Of a stretch of DNA of 64,000 nt, positions 1 to 9,603 are shown one piece after another. The notes beneath the pieces are model-generated. The model worked only from the letters and a program-made list of their open reading frames with translations. It ran no database searches and was not told the DNA's origin. The stretch is taken from assembly GCA_028736075.1 (NCBI GenBank), contig CP117875.1, forward strand, positions 1-64,000, read 5' to 3'. The DNA is from Chryseobacterium sp. KACC 21268 (GTDB lineage: Bacteria > Bacteroidota > Bacteroidia > Flavobacteriales > Weeksellaceae). Position numbers and translations under genes: made by a program. Each line of letters starts with the position of its first letter. The first letter of the stretch is position 1.

Positions 1-76
1 TGTTATGTCAATGAACTGCGTTCTGTTCGCTTCCTCAGGATTCTAATCTGTCATTGTTGACCCTGATTTGCGAGTG

Positions 77-108
77 CAAAAGTAAAAAGTTTTTTCCAAA
101 CTACCAAA
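77..108 (-). promoter_or_regulatory. Promoter P3 of leftward (rRNA-type) leader
   Basis: On the minus strand the -7 element TACTTTTG lies at 84-77 and a TTTG box at 108-105, with 20 bp between them, matching the Bacteroidota consensus. It is the third of three promoters spaced 125 bp apart and all pointing out of the left edge. The transcribed sequence below it (76-1 read leftwards) ends in GTTCATTGACATAACA, which resembles the conserved stretch ahead of 16S rRNA genes in Bacteroidota. The rRNA assignment is an inference. Confidence 0.7.
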
Positions 109-201
109 ACTTTTTTAAAGTTTTTTTTCGTTACTCGAAAAGTGTTTTGATAATCTTTTAAACCGTTCTCCTACGCTCCCCAATCTCTCGATTTGGGTTT
201 G

Positions 202-232
202 CAAAGATAAAGTTTCCTTTTTAAACCTACAA
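202..232 (-). promoter_or_regulatory. Promoter P2 of leftward (rRNA-type) leader
   Basis: Minus-strand -7 element TATCTTTG at 209-202 and TTG at 232-230, spacing 20 bp. It is followed by a leader segment with a CCAAA...TTTGG-like stem and an AGCG-AGGAG motif (about 199-160), which is repeated almost identically below P1. Confidence 0.7.
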
Positions 233-326
233 GTCTTTTTTTAAATATTTAATACCCTTTACAAGTCTTAAAATATATCAATTCCCATAGGACTCCTGCG
301 CTGCCAATTCTCTCGTTTTGGTTCTG

Positions 327-359
327 CAAATATAGGATGGAAAAAGCTGTACTTGCAAA
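327..359 (-). promoter_or_regulatory. Promoter P1 of leftward (rRNA-type) leader
   Basis: Minus-strand -7 element TATATTTG at 334-327 and TTTG at 359-356, spacing 21 bp. This is the most upstream of the three promoters and a perfect consensus match. Its first transcribed segment (about 325-285) resembles the one below P2: CCAAAACGAGAG here against CCAAATCGAGAG there. Confidence 0.75.
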
Positions 360-360
360 T

Positions 361-738
361 GCAATTAACAATGAGTTTACAATTGTGTAAAACTACGTTA
401 ATTAAACCACTGTAAAACAACAAGATAAATACGCTTTCAAAGTTACCAACATTATGTTAAATAGCGTTAAACGATAGAGATAGGCTGAATCAAGTGGATT
501 GCGACAGGGATAGTAGCGGTTATCCTTTTGCTTTTTTTGTTGATGGGATTGGGAAAACATGATTTGATAAAGAAATGTTCTTTATATATAATATGTTTAA
601 AGTATGGCTAAAAAAAGGAAAAGATAGTAGCGGATAGCCCGGTGACAAATAAGCGTGGGGAATGGAATGGCTTTTGGCAGTTGCCCAATTTGAAATTACA
701 GACGACTTAAATGATTGGATGAAAATCTAGAATTACCT
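361..738. other. Non-coding gap with a repeated 14-mer
   Basis: No convincing gene lies here. The motif GATAGTAGCGG(T/A)TA occurs at 509-522 and 623-636 in the same orientation, each followed by an AT-rich or T-rich stretch. No tRNA-like fold was recognised. It could be a small RNA, a degenerate repeat or part of a 3' end of the leftward gene cluster. Confidence 0.4.
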
Positions 739-1110
739 TTAAATCCGGCTTTGGAATTTTACATACCTATCATATATATAGTATGCGAATGATAAACCTA
801 AAGTATCGGCTACAGCGTCTAACAGTTCCAATGATCGCCCCAACTTCATAATGTCCTGCAGGATCTCGGTGAGTAATGCATAGGATATGAGAATTAGAAA
901 GTAGTAAAGCAAGGATACTTTTGGGAAACGTACGCGGAAAAAGAATCCGAGTAGGAAAAAAATAGTGAAGTGGATGAGTTTGTCCAGATGTGGGAACATA
1001 AAGAAATACTCCTTGTTCTCCATGCCAGGACGCAAAAGCATATAAGTAAGAAATGCCCAATAAATGGGCAATGTGATCTTACTGTATTTGTTTATGAGAT
1101 TATCCAACAA
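739..1110 (-). CDS. VanZ-like family membrane protein
   Basis: Small integral membrane protein of the VanZ-like family. Four hydrophobic segments are visible: one beginning [10 protein letters not shown], one around [14 protein letters not shown], one around [14 protein letters not shown] and one in the C-terminal [13 protein letters not shown] stretch. The family hallmark acidic and glutamate positions ([20 protein letters not shown]) are present. VanZ proteins are linked to glycopeptide or lipoglycopeptide tolerance in Gram-positives, but their role in flavobacteria is unknown. An ATG at 1164 would overlap gcvH by 65 bp, so I prefer the TTG at 1110 (or 1107), which overlaps the gcvH stop by only a few bases and implies translational coupling. 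It is co-transcribed with gcvH. The start is uncertain. Confidence 0.8.
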   Translation of the reverse strand: MLDNLINKYSKITLPIYWAFLTYMLLRPGMENKEYFFMFPHLDKLIHFTIFFLLGFFFRVRFPKVSLLYYFLILISYALLTEILQDIMKLGRSLELLDAVADTLGLSFAYYIYDRYVKFQSRI

Positions 1111-1477
1111 CTTCTTGGTATTCTTCTGCAGATAATAGTTTGGCGAAGTCTGCATCTTCAGCAACTTTCAATTTGATGATCCAGCCTTTTCCATAAGGGT
1201 CTGTATTGAGTAGTTCCGGCTGATCTTCCAACTCTGCGTTTACTTCTAAAACTGTTCCTGGGATTGGAAGGAAAAGGTCGGAAACTGTTTTCACTGCTTC
1301 TACACTTCCGAATACGTCGCCTTCATTCAAATCGTCGTCAACTGTATCAACATCTACGAAAACGATGTCTCCCAATTCGCCTTGAGCATAATCTGTAATT
1401 CCGATGGTTGCAGTGTCGCCTTCAACTTTGATCCACTCGTGGTCTTTGGTGTACTTTAATTCTGATGGTGTGTTCAT
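1100..1477 (-). CDS. gcvH: Glycine cleavage system H protein
   Basis: Lipoyl carrier of the glycine cleavage complex. It shuttles the methylamine group from P protein to T protein and L protein in the cytoplasm. The 125 residues match the usual family length. The lipoyl-attachment lysine is K63 in the sequence [12 protein letters not shown], and the N-terminal YTKDHEW motif is typical. It sits just downstream of sprA in an order conserved in flavobacteria, but has its own promoter and follows the sprA terminator. The vanZ-like gene overlaps its 3' end. Confidence 0.97.
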   Translation of the reverse strand: MNTPSELKYTKDHEWIKVEGDTATIGITDYAQGELGDIVFVDVDTVDDDLNEGDVFGSVEAVKTVSDLFLPIPGTVLEVNAELEDQPELLNTDPYGKGWIIKLKVAEDADFAKLLSAEEYQEVVG

Positions 1478-1497
1478 TTCTTTTGATTAGGTTTTGG

Positions 1498-1528
1498 CAA
1501 ATTTAATTATATAATTAAGATATAACAA
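1498..1528 (-). promoter_or_regulatory. gcvH promoter
   Basis: Minus-strand -7 element TAAATTTG at 1505-1498 and TTG at 1528-1526 with a 20-bp spacer, 20 bp ahead of the gcvH ATG. It matches the Bacteroidota consensus. Confidence 0.65.
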
Positions 1529-1547
1529 TAGAATAAATATAAATTAC

Positions 1548-1582
1548 AAAAAAAAGAGTAAGCAAAATGCTTACCCTTTTTG
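1548..1582 (-). terminator. Terminator after sprA
   Basis: Hairpin GTAAGCA-TTT-TGCTTAC (1558-1574), followed on the minus strand by a run of eight T. It separates sprA from gcvH. Confidence 0.8.
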
Positions 1583-1634
1583 ATATTAGAAGTCAGATTT
1601 AGAAATTAGATTTCGACTAACTTCATATTAGTTG

Positions 1635-4600
1635 TTATTGTCCAGATCCTCCAAATGTCAACGTTGCGGTAATACCTGCTCGGATAGTTGACAGTGGGAA
1701 TGCTGTAGAGATCTTATATTTTGTCATCATCTGATCGTAGAAGAATTTCAGGTTCAGATTTTGAGACATATTGTAGTCTGCAGATAATTTGAGACTGAAA
1801 ATCTTCTGACCACCTGTAATCTGAGAGTCATCAATCAAAATATTAGTAATGGTTGTTTTACTATCTCTCATTGATAAATCGGCTCTCATATTAAGATCAC
1901 TTTTCACATCTCTGGATTTGCCCTGATAATTAAGACGGATTTTCAAATCTTTCAAGATGTAACCGTAGCCGACTACGAATTCGTTTCCTAATTCCTCGGT
2001 CAATGTCGTATTAACCAACCCTAACATATAAGTTCTGTCTCTGTTGTAATTGAAGCGGAACTGCATATTGTTTCTCATTGTGACATCAAATCCAATCAAT
2101 GGATAGAAGGATTCTACATAACCAACTTGTGAGAATGTGTAAGGATTGTACCTGTTTCCATTGGAGTCATACACAGTTTCTGCATTAGTCAAATCTCTGT
2201 TATAGTAATCTATACTTGACTGAACGCCCGACATTGTGAATGTAGAAACGTACGAGTGTAAGATATCAAATTTAGAGAACTTGCTATTAACAATTGGCAG
2301 ATTTCTAAGTCCAGAGTAAACCAACTTCCAGTTTGGAAGCGGTGTTCCAGCTTTGGTAGGATTACCTAATTGTTTCGGTGACTTACCTTCGATTGCAGCT
2401 TTGAAGGCCGGAATCAAAACATAGGTATTACTTTTTGTGTAACCTGCTGTGAATCCTTGTCTGTCTCTGATACCTTCATACATCTGAGAAATTGCCAATG
2501 CATTTTCTTTGATCGACTGATAAAGTGCTGCTCCATCTTTGAAAGCTGTATTGAAAGTCCAAGCTGTGTTGGAGTAAGTTATCAACTCTGTTCCAAAAGC
2601 ATCTCTGTATCCACGATAGCCTGTATTGATATCCACCACATTATAGCCGCCCTGAATGTAATTTCTGCTGTAGTTTTGCAATACATTGAAATCTATTCTA
2701 AGGTCATTTGCCGGCATAATTTGTAAATTGGCAGTAAGGTTTCTATTGTTGAGTTCAGAATACGCGTCATTCATCAATTCCGAATTAGAAACCCAACCGT
2801 TTTCTATCACAGTCCTTCTGATATCTGCCTGAGATCCTAATAAGAATCCAACTGTAGGCCCACCAAGTGTCTGTCCTACTCCATAGAAATTAGGTGCAGA
2901 TAATAGCCCTGGCAACACAATTCCGTTGTTTTCATTATAATTAAAGTCTAACTGTTTGAAAGACGTTAAAGCATAAGCAACTGCCTGGACAGGTGACAAC
3001 TTGTTTTTGAACTTGTAAGACTTGAATTTGAATCTGCTATTCTTCTTGGTAAATGCTGTGTTGTAAACATTATTAAGAGAATCTATCTCCTGACGGCGTT
3101 TCTGCATTTTGTCATTGATCCTTTTAAAGTAACTGAACTTACCAAAGAACTTAGGAATATCTACTGTAGAAGTTGCAACAATTGCATTTGTATTCTGGGA
3201 CATATTACCCAGATTATCATTCAGTCCAGTATCTGGATTCAAGAAACTTCTCACGGCTGTAGATCTCGCATTCCAGTTGTATTGGAATTGATAGCTCAAC
3301 TCTGCATTAATGAAATCCAAATATGGGAAATATTCGAACGGTAGTCTGTAATTCAACTGCGCTCTGTGGTTGTACAAAACAGGACGACCGGCTCTGAATG
3401 GATTACCGAAGATCGATTTGTTATTCATAGAATTCACATCTATCTGGTCATTCAAGGTTCTGGTTTCGGAATTGATCTCAAGCTTAAGAGACTTAGTAAA
3501 ATTAAATCCTAAACTGTACTGCCATCCAAAGAAGAAGTTTCTGTTTCTGATGACATCAAAATCTGAACCTCCATTACCGGAAAGTAAAGCATCCACATTT
3601 CTGTACTCCAATTCATTGTAATTTCTGTCTAAGATGGTTCTGAAAGATAATCTAGTCGGAACCGGATTGAAGTTAAATTCTTTAACCCATCTCAAGTATT
3701 TGTAAGACTTGGCCGTATCGCTGACCATCTTGTTGAATGGTTTCAGAACATAAGGTTTGAAGGTATAGTTATATTCTACAAAACCTTTCAGATATTGTCT
3801 GTAATTTCTCTTCGTGTAAACGTCGCGGTAGAAATCATCATTATAAATTGCCGTTACACTTAAGTTTTCTACATCATAGAATTTCGGTTTTTTATCCGGA
3901 TTCATTCTATCTTTTCTCATGTTTACAACGCCGATGCTTCTTTGCTGCGTGTAAGTACTCACCACCTTCTTCAGTTCATCTTGGTTTGGTGCCTTGGTAA
4001 GTTCCACATCATTGTCCAATGGGTTGTACTTTGGATTGGTCATTGTCTGTGTGTAAGAATAGTTCAAAGGAATTTTCATTCCTGCTTTTTCCGGCAAGAA
4101 CTTATCTACATTCACAGTAGTGTTGATGCTGAACGCAGAATTATCATCCTGAGATCTTTCTGATGGTTTCTGATCGATCGCGCCAAATCCTACTGATGCG
4201 TAAGATGCATTGGCATTCACCATTGCAAAATCTCCGAGGTTGAAGTTAAGACTTGCATTACCAGCGTAGCCACCTTTATTTTCAATTTCTGAAAGACGGA
4301 TCTCATTGACCCATAATATCAAATCTTTTCCTGTCGTAGTTGCAGGATTGGTATTTCTGACACCGATCATAATCGTGGTGATATTACCAATACTTGGACG
4401 ACCTTTAATATATATTTTTTTCTCAGCTTCAGCAGTGCCATAATCATCATATAAATATCTATCATCAATATTATAAGATCCCGCTCTTAATAGCTCATCA
4501 CGCTTCAGTTTTCCATTGACAAAATTCTCAATTTCAAGGTTAACTTCATTATCTGCTGGCCAGATATCCAATGGTGAAGTTGCATTTTTAGCGGTATAAT

Positions 4601-7600
4601 TAAGTGTTGATTCATACTCATAGTAGTTATCCGAGGCATCACTACCAAAACGGATAAAGAATTTGGCGGCTTTATCTGTTGGAATCGGACCCGTATTTTG
4701 CAAATCCTCTGCGTGCACAAACAATTGTAGTTTTTTGTAACGACGCATATCAAGACTTGTATTTTTGAATACACCTCTAGATTCACCTTTCAGATCTGTC
4801 ACTTTCAGATATAGAGAAGACTCGTTTTGTCTTTGTGCACCTGCATTTCCGCTCAACACCTGTCTGTCAATTCCTGGAGGCAAAACATAAGGTGGCGTTC
4901 CATTTGCGTTTTCCTCAAGGTTTACACTTCCGACATCGAAATTAGCGTTCACATTTGCGTTTGCGCTATTCCCTTCTTCCTGCACAGGAACAACTGGACT
5001 AAAGATCTTATTTGAATATTTTCTCCAGTCTGATCTTACTAAGTCAAATGATCCAAACCTCAATGTAGACGTTTGCTCAAAACCTTTCATTAATAATCTT
5101 GCAAATCTCACATTGTTCAGTACAGACTGTTCTGAACCTTCAACAATTGGATTGGCATTCCCAAACTCTACTCCATCATAATTCGCTACCGGAATTCTGA
5201 ATAAGTACCATTTTACCTTTTTGGATTGTCCGTTTTCAAATTTAACATCTACTTCTTTTACATCTACAATTTTATTTTCTCCCAAAACCATACTTGTTGG
5301 AGAAAGGTCGATTGTATATTGGTTATAATTTTCTGTTTGATCCAGATTGTAATCTCTGTTCACATCTTCTGCATCCGGAGTCTGAGTTGCTACTTCCAGA
5401 GTATTGGCAGCTGAGTTTCCTTCCGGTCCGCGGAAATATTTGTAACGCTCCGTCAAGGATGATGCAAGATCGCCCTGGAACTGATCTGACAAATAGAACA
5501 CAAAGTTATCAGAAGCCGGATCCAGTTCGTTTGTTACAGGATTCACGAAATCAACTCCAAATTTAGCCTGCTCCTGTGTTCCATTAAGACCATCATAACC
5601 TAGATCCTGCTGTGCTCTTTCGTCTCCTTCCGAAGAGAATGCATAAAGAATAGGAAATTGATTTGGCTGAGTTCCCCAATTGGTATCAGAAGTATTGGCA
5701 GTTACGCTCGCAGTTGGCAATCCATTTTCATATTGCAGTTTACCATCTTTCAAGACATCTTCGGAAACGTTTCCTAATTGAAGTAAAAGTTTTGGATCAT
5801 TTCCTAATGTACTGCCGTCTGCATGAGGATCCTGCAACCAGAACTCAACATAATCAATATTAGAAGTCACAAAATTGGTAACAGAAATTGGTCTCATCAA
5901 ACCTGCCCATCTTTGAGATGTAGATTCATTGATTGGATTAACGTTATAAGGGCCTCTTTGATCAGGATAATACGTGATATCAAACGTATTAAGAAGAGTC
6001 TGCTCACCCGCAACATAATCTCTGTTGTTGTAAAGTTCCTTCATCTGAACTCTTCTGGACGCAAAATTGGACAGTGCTGCTGCATTGATTCCGTTTGGTG
6101 CATTCCCGCCAACGCCGTAGAATCTCGGATCGATGGTGTACCAAGAGACAAGTCCTCTTCCGTATCCGCTATTTAGATTATCATTTGTTACTGTTTGTGG
6201 GAAAATAACATCATTCTTGTTTTTCTCTGGTCGGGAAGCTAGACTCCACATTGAAGGTTCCTTCAAAGATATTTTTGAAGTAGTCTGTTCGAAGTCATCA
6301 ATGTAGGATTGATCATTAATTCCCTTACTCTGTCCAGGAATCAGATAAGCGCCTTCTGCCTTGAAGTTTAGATTTGAAGGTGCTTCTGTATTGACGAATG
6401 GTATTTTGTCTGTCAATCTTGTCAGGAATGGCAATTCATTATTGTACATCATATTGAAGCCAGCCATTGTATTGCTCACTGCTTCCTGTCCGTAATTTAC
6501 TTTCTGTGTTAACGGTCTTTCGGAATAGTTGACAACTGTTGCACCTACAGTCAGATGCTCATTGAATTTTCTCTCTAAATTAAGTCCCCAGAAGCTTTTT
6601 CTCTGCGTATTAAAAGTTAATTGATTTTCTAATGAAATATTAATTGCCTGTCCGGATTGTTTTACCGTTTCATTAATGATTGTAACTGTTCCCAGCATGT
6701 AATCTACGGTGTAATCTACACCTTCTACCAACTGTGCGCCGTTTGCAGTTACTTTTACAGAACCTTGCGGCACATTGATGGCACCAAGAGAAATCCCCTG
6801 TCCCTGACTGCCTTTATAGCGACCTTCAATGGTATAGCGTTGAGCAAGAGCACTTTCAGAAGCTTCCGCTTTTTGTTTATTATAAAGATCATTGAAAACG
6901 TAAGGTGTTTTATCCGGATTGGTTAGTATCCCTTCCAAATAACCTCCAAAAGGTTCAGCTTTCGTAAAAATAACCTTTCCATTATCAGCATCCACAGTGA
7001 TTCCGTTTACGAAATCGAAGATCCCATCACCTTTGGTTCCATCTGCATTGTTCTGCAAGTCATTATTAGCATTCAAACGATCCCAGTTAAACAACCTTAG
7101 CAAGTTTGTGTCCGATGGAAAAGGATTTGCGGGATTACCATATATTGCACCTGGTAAATAATTAACCTTACCACCAGAATTTGGATCTCTAAAATTAACA
7201 TTCAACAAGAAATCCTGAGGCTGAAGTTGACTAGAATTGAGAGAATAGATATTCTTCATCATCAAATCCCACATTGGAGAAGAGGGCTTCACAGTGACAT
7301 TTGACTTCAAAAGTTTTGTAATCAGTACTGGATTCTCTTCGGAAAACTCTCCAACTTTATAAACAGTATTGGATCCATTAATGGTGTAAGAATAAGAAAC
7401 TGCAATGAATTGATTGTCATTAAGCCTCTGATTCAATGACATATAACCTAACTGGGAATTGAATTTATATTCCGAGGTGTTTAGTTTCCTTGCTTTTGTA
7501 TTGGTGATATATTGTTCGCCAGAAGTATAAGGTTCAGGCGTTCCGGCCCCGTTGGGAAATGATCTGCCCGCTAAAATACTGTAAGCCGTATTGATATCTC

Positions 7601-8774
7601 TGGAAGAACCCAAAGTCGTAGATATCTGACTGTATAAATTATTATTTTCATTTTGTGGCGTCGCACCTGGCTGATCTCCCAAATCTCTAATACCAATGAT
7701 TGGTTTCTGACTTTCGAGATTCGCTCCACCTTGATCCAGAACCCAAACTTCCATTCTGGTAATATTGATTCTGGAATTGATCAATGGATAATTTGCCAAA
7801 GATCTATCATAGTTCTCTAAGAAATAATGTCCTAAATAATAATGCTGATTATCTTCATAATCGAAGGCGTTAATCTTGAATGTACTCATCGTTCCGCCAC
7901 CTTGCGCCACAATGGTTTTGGCCTCACCCTGCTGCTGTGAAAACACCAAAGTTCCCGTCGTTTTACCCAACTGGAATTCTGTTTTCAAACCAAATAATGA
8001 TTGGGAGCCACGGATCAAACTCGTAGCAAGTGGCATACTGATGTTACCAACTTCTACCCTTTTGATAATCTTATCTTCAGGATCTTGTCCTTTTTCGTTG
8101 AGACCTTTGTTCATAAGATCTTTCCAGGTGCCTTTTGCTTGCCAAACCATATTCATACGGTTTTCGAAAGCAAAACCACTTTGGGTATCATAGTTGGCTT
8201 TCAGCTGAAGATTTTCTCCAACTTTTCCGGTAATTCCCAATTGAATTCTCTGTTGGATATTGATCGCAAAACTGGTTCTATTCTGAGGAAGAATTAGCGG
8301 ATTATCTATTTTCTGATAAAGTCCACCCAAATCAAATGATGCGAAACCTTGCGGAATAAGCTCGATTTTATTGCTGCCAAAGATATTCTCGAACATTTTG
8401 TTTTTGATCGTAATTGCCGGAATCAGGCCTTTTTGCTTAGCATCGGTCTGATCTTTTCTACGGCCAAGATCATTGAGAAGTGATTTTTCTTGGTAATAAG
8501 AACGGAGATTGTTCTGCATGGTGTAGTTTTTGTATTCTTCAAACGTCATTGCGATTGGAGCGCCAACTACAGTGTTCCCCACTTTAGGATACAAATAATA
8601 CATTCCTGTTCCGATGTTGTAAAAAGCATCATACCGAATAGGATCACCCAGACTGAAATCTTTCCTGACACTTATTAAACTGTCGGAAGGCTTATCTTGG
8701 GCGTAAATGTTTGTAAAACCTACAAATACTAAAAAAAGGAGGGTTAATTTATAAAGGTAAATATTTTTCTTCAC
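1635..8774 (-). CDS. sprA: T9SS outer-membrane translocon SprA
   Basis: Giant outer-membrane protein of 2379 residues with an N-terminal signal peptide ending FTNIYAQ. SprA forms the very large beta-barrel through which type IX secretion cargo crosses the outer membrane, and is also needed for gliding in motile relatives. The length is within the 2300-2450 range of the family. The sequence is rich in aromatic-terminated beta strands, Asn and Tyr, as expected of an outer-membrane barrel, and it ends in a strand-like TATLTFGGSGQ. Placement between ruvA and gcvH is the usual flavobacterial context. No frameshift was seen over the 7.1 kb. Substrates plausibly include the T9SS-tagged proteins encoded in this same window. 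Confidence 0.97.
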   Translation of the reverse strand: MKKNIYLYKLTLLFLVFVGFTNIYAQDKPSDSLISVRKDFSLGDPIRYDAFYNIGTGMYYLYPKVGNTVVGAPIAMTFEEYKNYTMQNNLRSYYQEKSLLNDLGRRKDQTDAKQKGLIPAITIKNKMFENIFGSNKIELIPQGFASFDLGGLYQKIDNPLILPQNRTSFAINIQQRIQLGITGKVGENLQLKANYDTQSGFAFENRMNMVWQAKGTWKDLMNKGLNEKGQDPEDKIIKRVEVGNISMPLATSLIRGSQSLFGLKTEFQLGKTTGTLVFSQQQGEAKTIVAQGGGTMSTFKINAFDYEDNQHYYLGHYFLENYDRSLANYPLINSRINITRMEVWVLDQGGANLESQKPIIGIRDLGDQPGATPQNENNNLYSQISTTLGSSRDINTAYSILAGRSFPNGAGTPEPYTSGEQYITNTKARKLNTSEYKFNSQLGYMSLNQRLNDNQFIAVSYSYTINGSNTVYKVGEFSEENPVLITKLLKSNVTVKPSSPMWDLMMKNIYSLNSSQLQPQDFLLNVNFRDPNSGGKVNYLPGAIYGNPANPFPSDTNLLRLFNWDRLNANNDLQNNADGTKGDGIFDFVNGITVDADNGKVIFTKAEPFGGYLEGILTNPDKTPYVFNDLYNKQKAEASESALAQRYTIEGRYKGSQGQGISLGAINVPQGSVKVTANGAQLVEGVDYTVDYMLGTVTIINETVKQSGQAINISLENQLTFNTQRKSFWGLNLERKFNEHLTVGATVVNYSERPLTQKVNYGQEAVSNTMAGFNMMYNNELPFLTRLTDKIPFVNTEAPSNLNFKAEGAYLIPGQSKGINDQSYIDDFEQTTSKISLKEPSMWSLASRPEKNKNDVIFPQTVTNDNLNSGYGRGLVSWYTIDPRFYGVGGNAPNGINAAALSNFASRRVQMKELYNNRDYVAGEQTLLNTFDITYYPDQRGPYNVNPINESTSQRWAGLMRPISVTNFVTSNIDYVEFWLQDPHADGSTLGNDPKLLLQLGNVSEDVLKDGKLQYENGLPTASVTANTSDTNWGTQPNQFPILYAFSSEGDERAQQDLGYDGLNGTQEQAKFGVDFVNPVTNELDPASDNFVFYLSDQFQGDLASSLTERYKYFRGPEGNSAANTLEVATQTPDAEDVNRDYNLDQTENYNQYTIDLSPTSMVLGENKIVDVKEVDVKFENGQSKKVKWYLFRIPVANYDGVEFGNANPIVEGSEQSVLNNVRFARLLMKGFEQTSTLRFGSFDLVRSDWRKYSNKIFSPVVPVQEEGNSANANVNANFDVGSVNLEENANGTPPYVLPPGIDRQVLSGNAGAQRQNESSLYLKVTDLKGESRGVFKNTSLDMRRYKKLQLFVHAEDLQNTGPIPTDKAAKFFIRFGSDASDNYYEYESTLNYTAKNATSPLDIWPADNEVNLEIENFVNGKLKRDELLRAGSYNIDDRYLYDDYGTAEAEKKIYIKGRPSIGNITTIMIGVRNTNPATTTGKDLILWVNEIRLSEIENKGGYAGNASLNFNLGDFAMVNANASYASVGFGAIDQKPSERSQDDNSAFSINTTVNVDKFLPEKAGMKIPLNYSYTQTMTNPKYNPLDNDVELTKAPNQDELKKVVSTYTQQRSIGVVNMRKDRMNPDKKPKFYDVENLSVTAIYNDDFYRDVYTKRNYRQYLKGFVEYNYTFKPYVLKPFNKMVSDTAKSYKYLRWVKEFNFNPVPTRLSFRTILDRNYNELEYRNVDALLSGNGGSDFDVIRNRNFFFGWQYSLGFNFTKSLKLEINSETRTLNDQIDVNSMNNKSIFGNPFRAGRPVLYNHRAQLNYRLPFEYFPYLDFINAELSYQFQYNWNARSTAVRSFLNPDTGLNDNLGNMSQNTNAIVATSTVDIPKFFGKFSYFKRINDKMQKRRQEIDSLNNVYNTAFTKKNSRFKFKSYKFKNKLSPVQAVAYALTSFKQLDFNYNENNGIVLPGLLSAPNFYGVGQTLGGPTVGFLLGSQADIRRTVIENGWVSNSELMNDAYSELNNRNLTANLQIMPANDLRIDFNVLQNYSRNYIQGGYNVVDINTGYRGYRDAFGTELITYSNTAWTFNTAFKDGAALYQSIKENALAISQMYEGIRDRQGFTAGYTKSNTYVLIPAFKAAIEGKSPKQLGNPTKAGTPLPNWKLVYSGLRNLPIVNSKFSKFDILHSYVSTFTMSGVQSSIDYYNRDLTNAETVYDSNGNRYNPYTFSQVGYVESFYPLIGFDVTMRNNMQFRFNYNRDRTYMLGLVNTTLTEELGNEFVVGYGYILKDLKIRLNYQGKSRDVKSDLNMRADLSMRDSKTTITNILIDDSQITGGQKIFSLKLSADYNMSQNLNLKFFYDQMMTKYKISTAFPLSTIRAGITATLTFGGSGQ

Positions 8775-8816
8775 TTATATTTTTTTAAGAAATTGATGAT
8801 AAACGATCATCAAATG

Positions 8817-9401
8817 TTAAATGTTTTTTAAAATCTCTTTGACTAATTCTTCTATAGAAACTTCAGGATTCTGCTTCAAAATTCTATCAGCGATTTTCTC
8901 ACTCACTTTCCTGGAAATACCTAAAACTTCTAAAGCAGATAACGCCTCATTCTTTATTTTATTGTTTGCGAAATTAGAAAGTTTCTCCTCAGAAATACTG
9001 AATCCGCCAACCTTATCACGCAGATCGATGATAATCCGCTCGGCCGTTTTCACACCTATGCCTTTCACCTTTTGAATGACTGCACTGTTGCCAGAAAGTA
9101 TGGCATTTGCAGCCTCGGACAGGCTGAGCGAAGATAGCAATATTAACGCTGACACAGGACCAACACCGTTAACACTTATTAACAGGTTGAACATTTCCTT
9201 TTCCTCCTTGCTGTAAAAGCCGAAAAGAAGATGCGCATCTTCGCGAATGATCTGTTGAATGAATAGAAAAGCTTCAGAATTCAATTTTAAATTTTGGGAA
9301 GTCTGCAAGCTGAGACTTACATAATATCCGATTCCATTAACTTCCACGACGACAAAAGTAGGCGTGAGTTCCTGAACCAAACCTCTTAAAGAATAAATCA
9401 T
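8817..9401 (-). CDS. ruvA: Holliday junction helicase subunit RuvA
   Basis: RuvA binds four-way DNA junctions as a tetramer and loads the RuvB motor for branch migration. The 194-residue protein has the N-terminal OB fold (MIYSLRGLVQEL..VVVEVNGIGYYV), tandem helix-hairpin-helix motifs (LISVNGVGPVSAL and VKGIGVKTAERII) and the C-terminal domain III that contacts RuvB. It lies immediately upstream of sprA with a 42-bp gap, so the two are probably co-transcribed. Confidence 0.97.
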   Translation of the reverse strand: MIYSLRGLVQELTPTFVVVEVNGIGYYVSLSLQTSQNLKLNSEAFLFIQQIIREDAHLLFGFYSKEEKEMFNLLISVNGVGPVSALILLSSLSLSEAANAILSGNSAVIQKVKGIGVKTAERIIIDLRDKVGGFSISEEKLSNFANNKIKNEALSALEVLGISRKVSEKIADRILKQNPEVSIEELVKEILKNI

Positions 9402-9447
9402 TGAAATACAAAAATTAGGGTTTTGCGAAGATATAAATTAACTCAAA

Positions 9448-9483
9448 GAAAAAAGCCATCTTAACAACTAAAATGGCTTTTTA
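9448..9483 (-). terminator. Terminator after LRR gene
   Basis: Hairpin AGCCATTTTAG..AAGATGGCT (9454-9478) with flanking A and T runs. It is nearly identical to the terminator at 10499-10536 on the other side of the LRR gene. Confidence 0.8.
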
Positions 9484-9603
9484 TCAATATTTCTTTAATA
9501 ATTTTATTCTTTTGCGTCCATCCATATTTTTAATTAAGCTTTTTTAAGATATTTGAACAAAAAGTGAAAATACTTAAATGTTAAAATTCAAAATAGACTT
9601 GTC

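Larger units (their letters stand above)
77..334 (-). repeat. Tandem 125-bp promoter-leader units
   Basis: The -7 elements start at 77, 202 and 327, exactly 125 bp apart. The two full units share the promoter, a T-rich segment, an AGGAG-GCG motif and a short stem (CCAAATCGAGAG or CCAAAACGAGAG) at equivalent positions. This suggests duplication of a whole promoter-plus-leader module. Confidence 0.65.
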
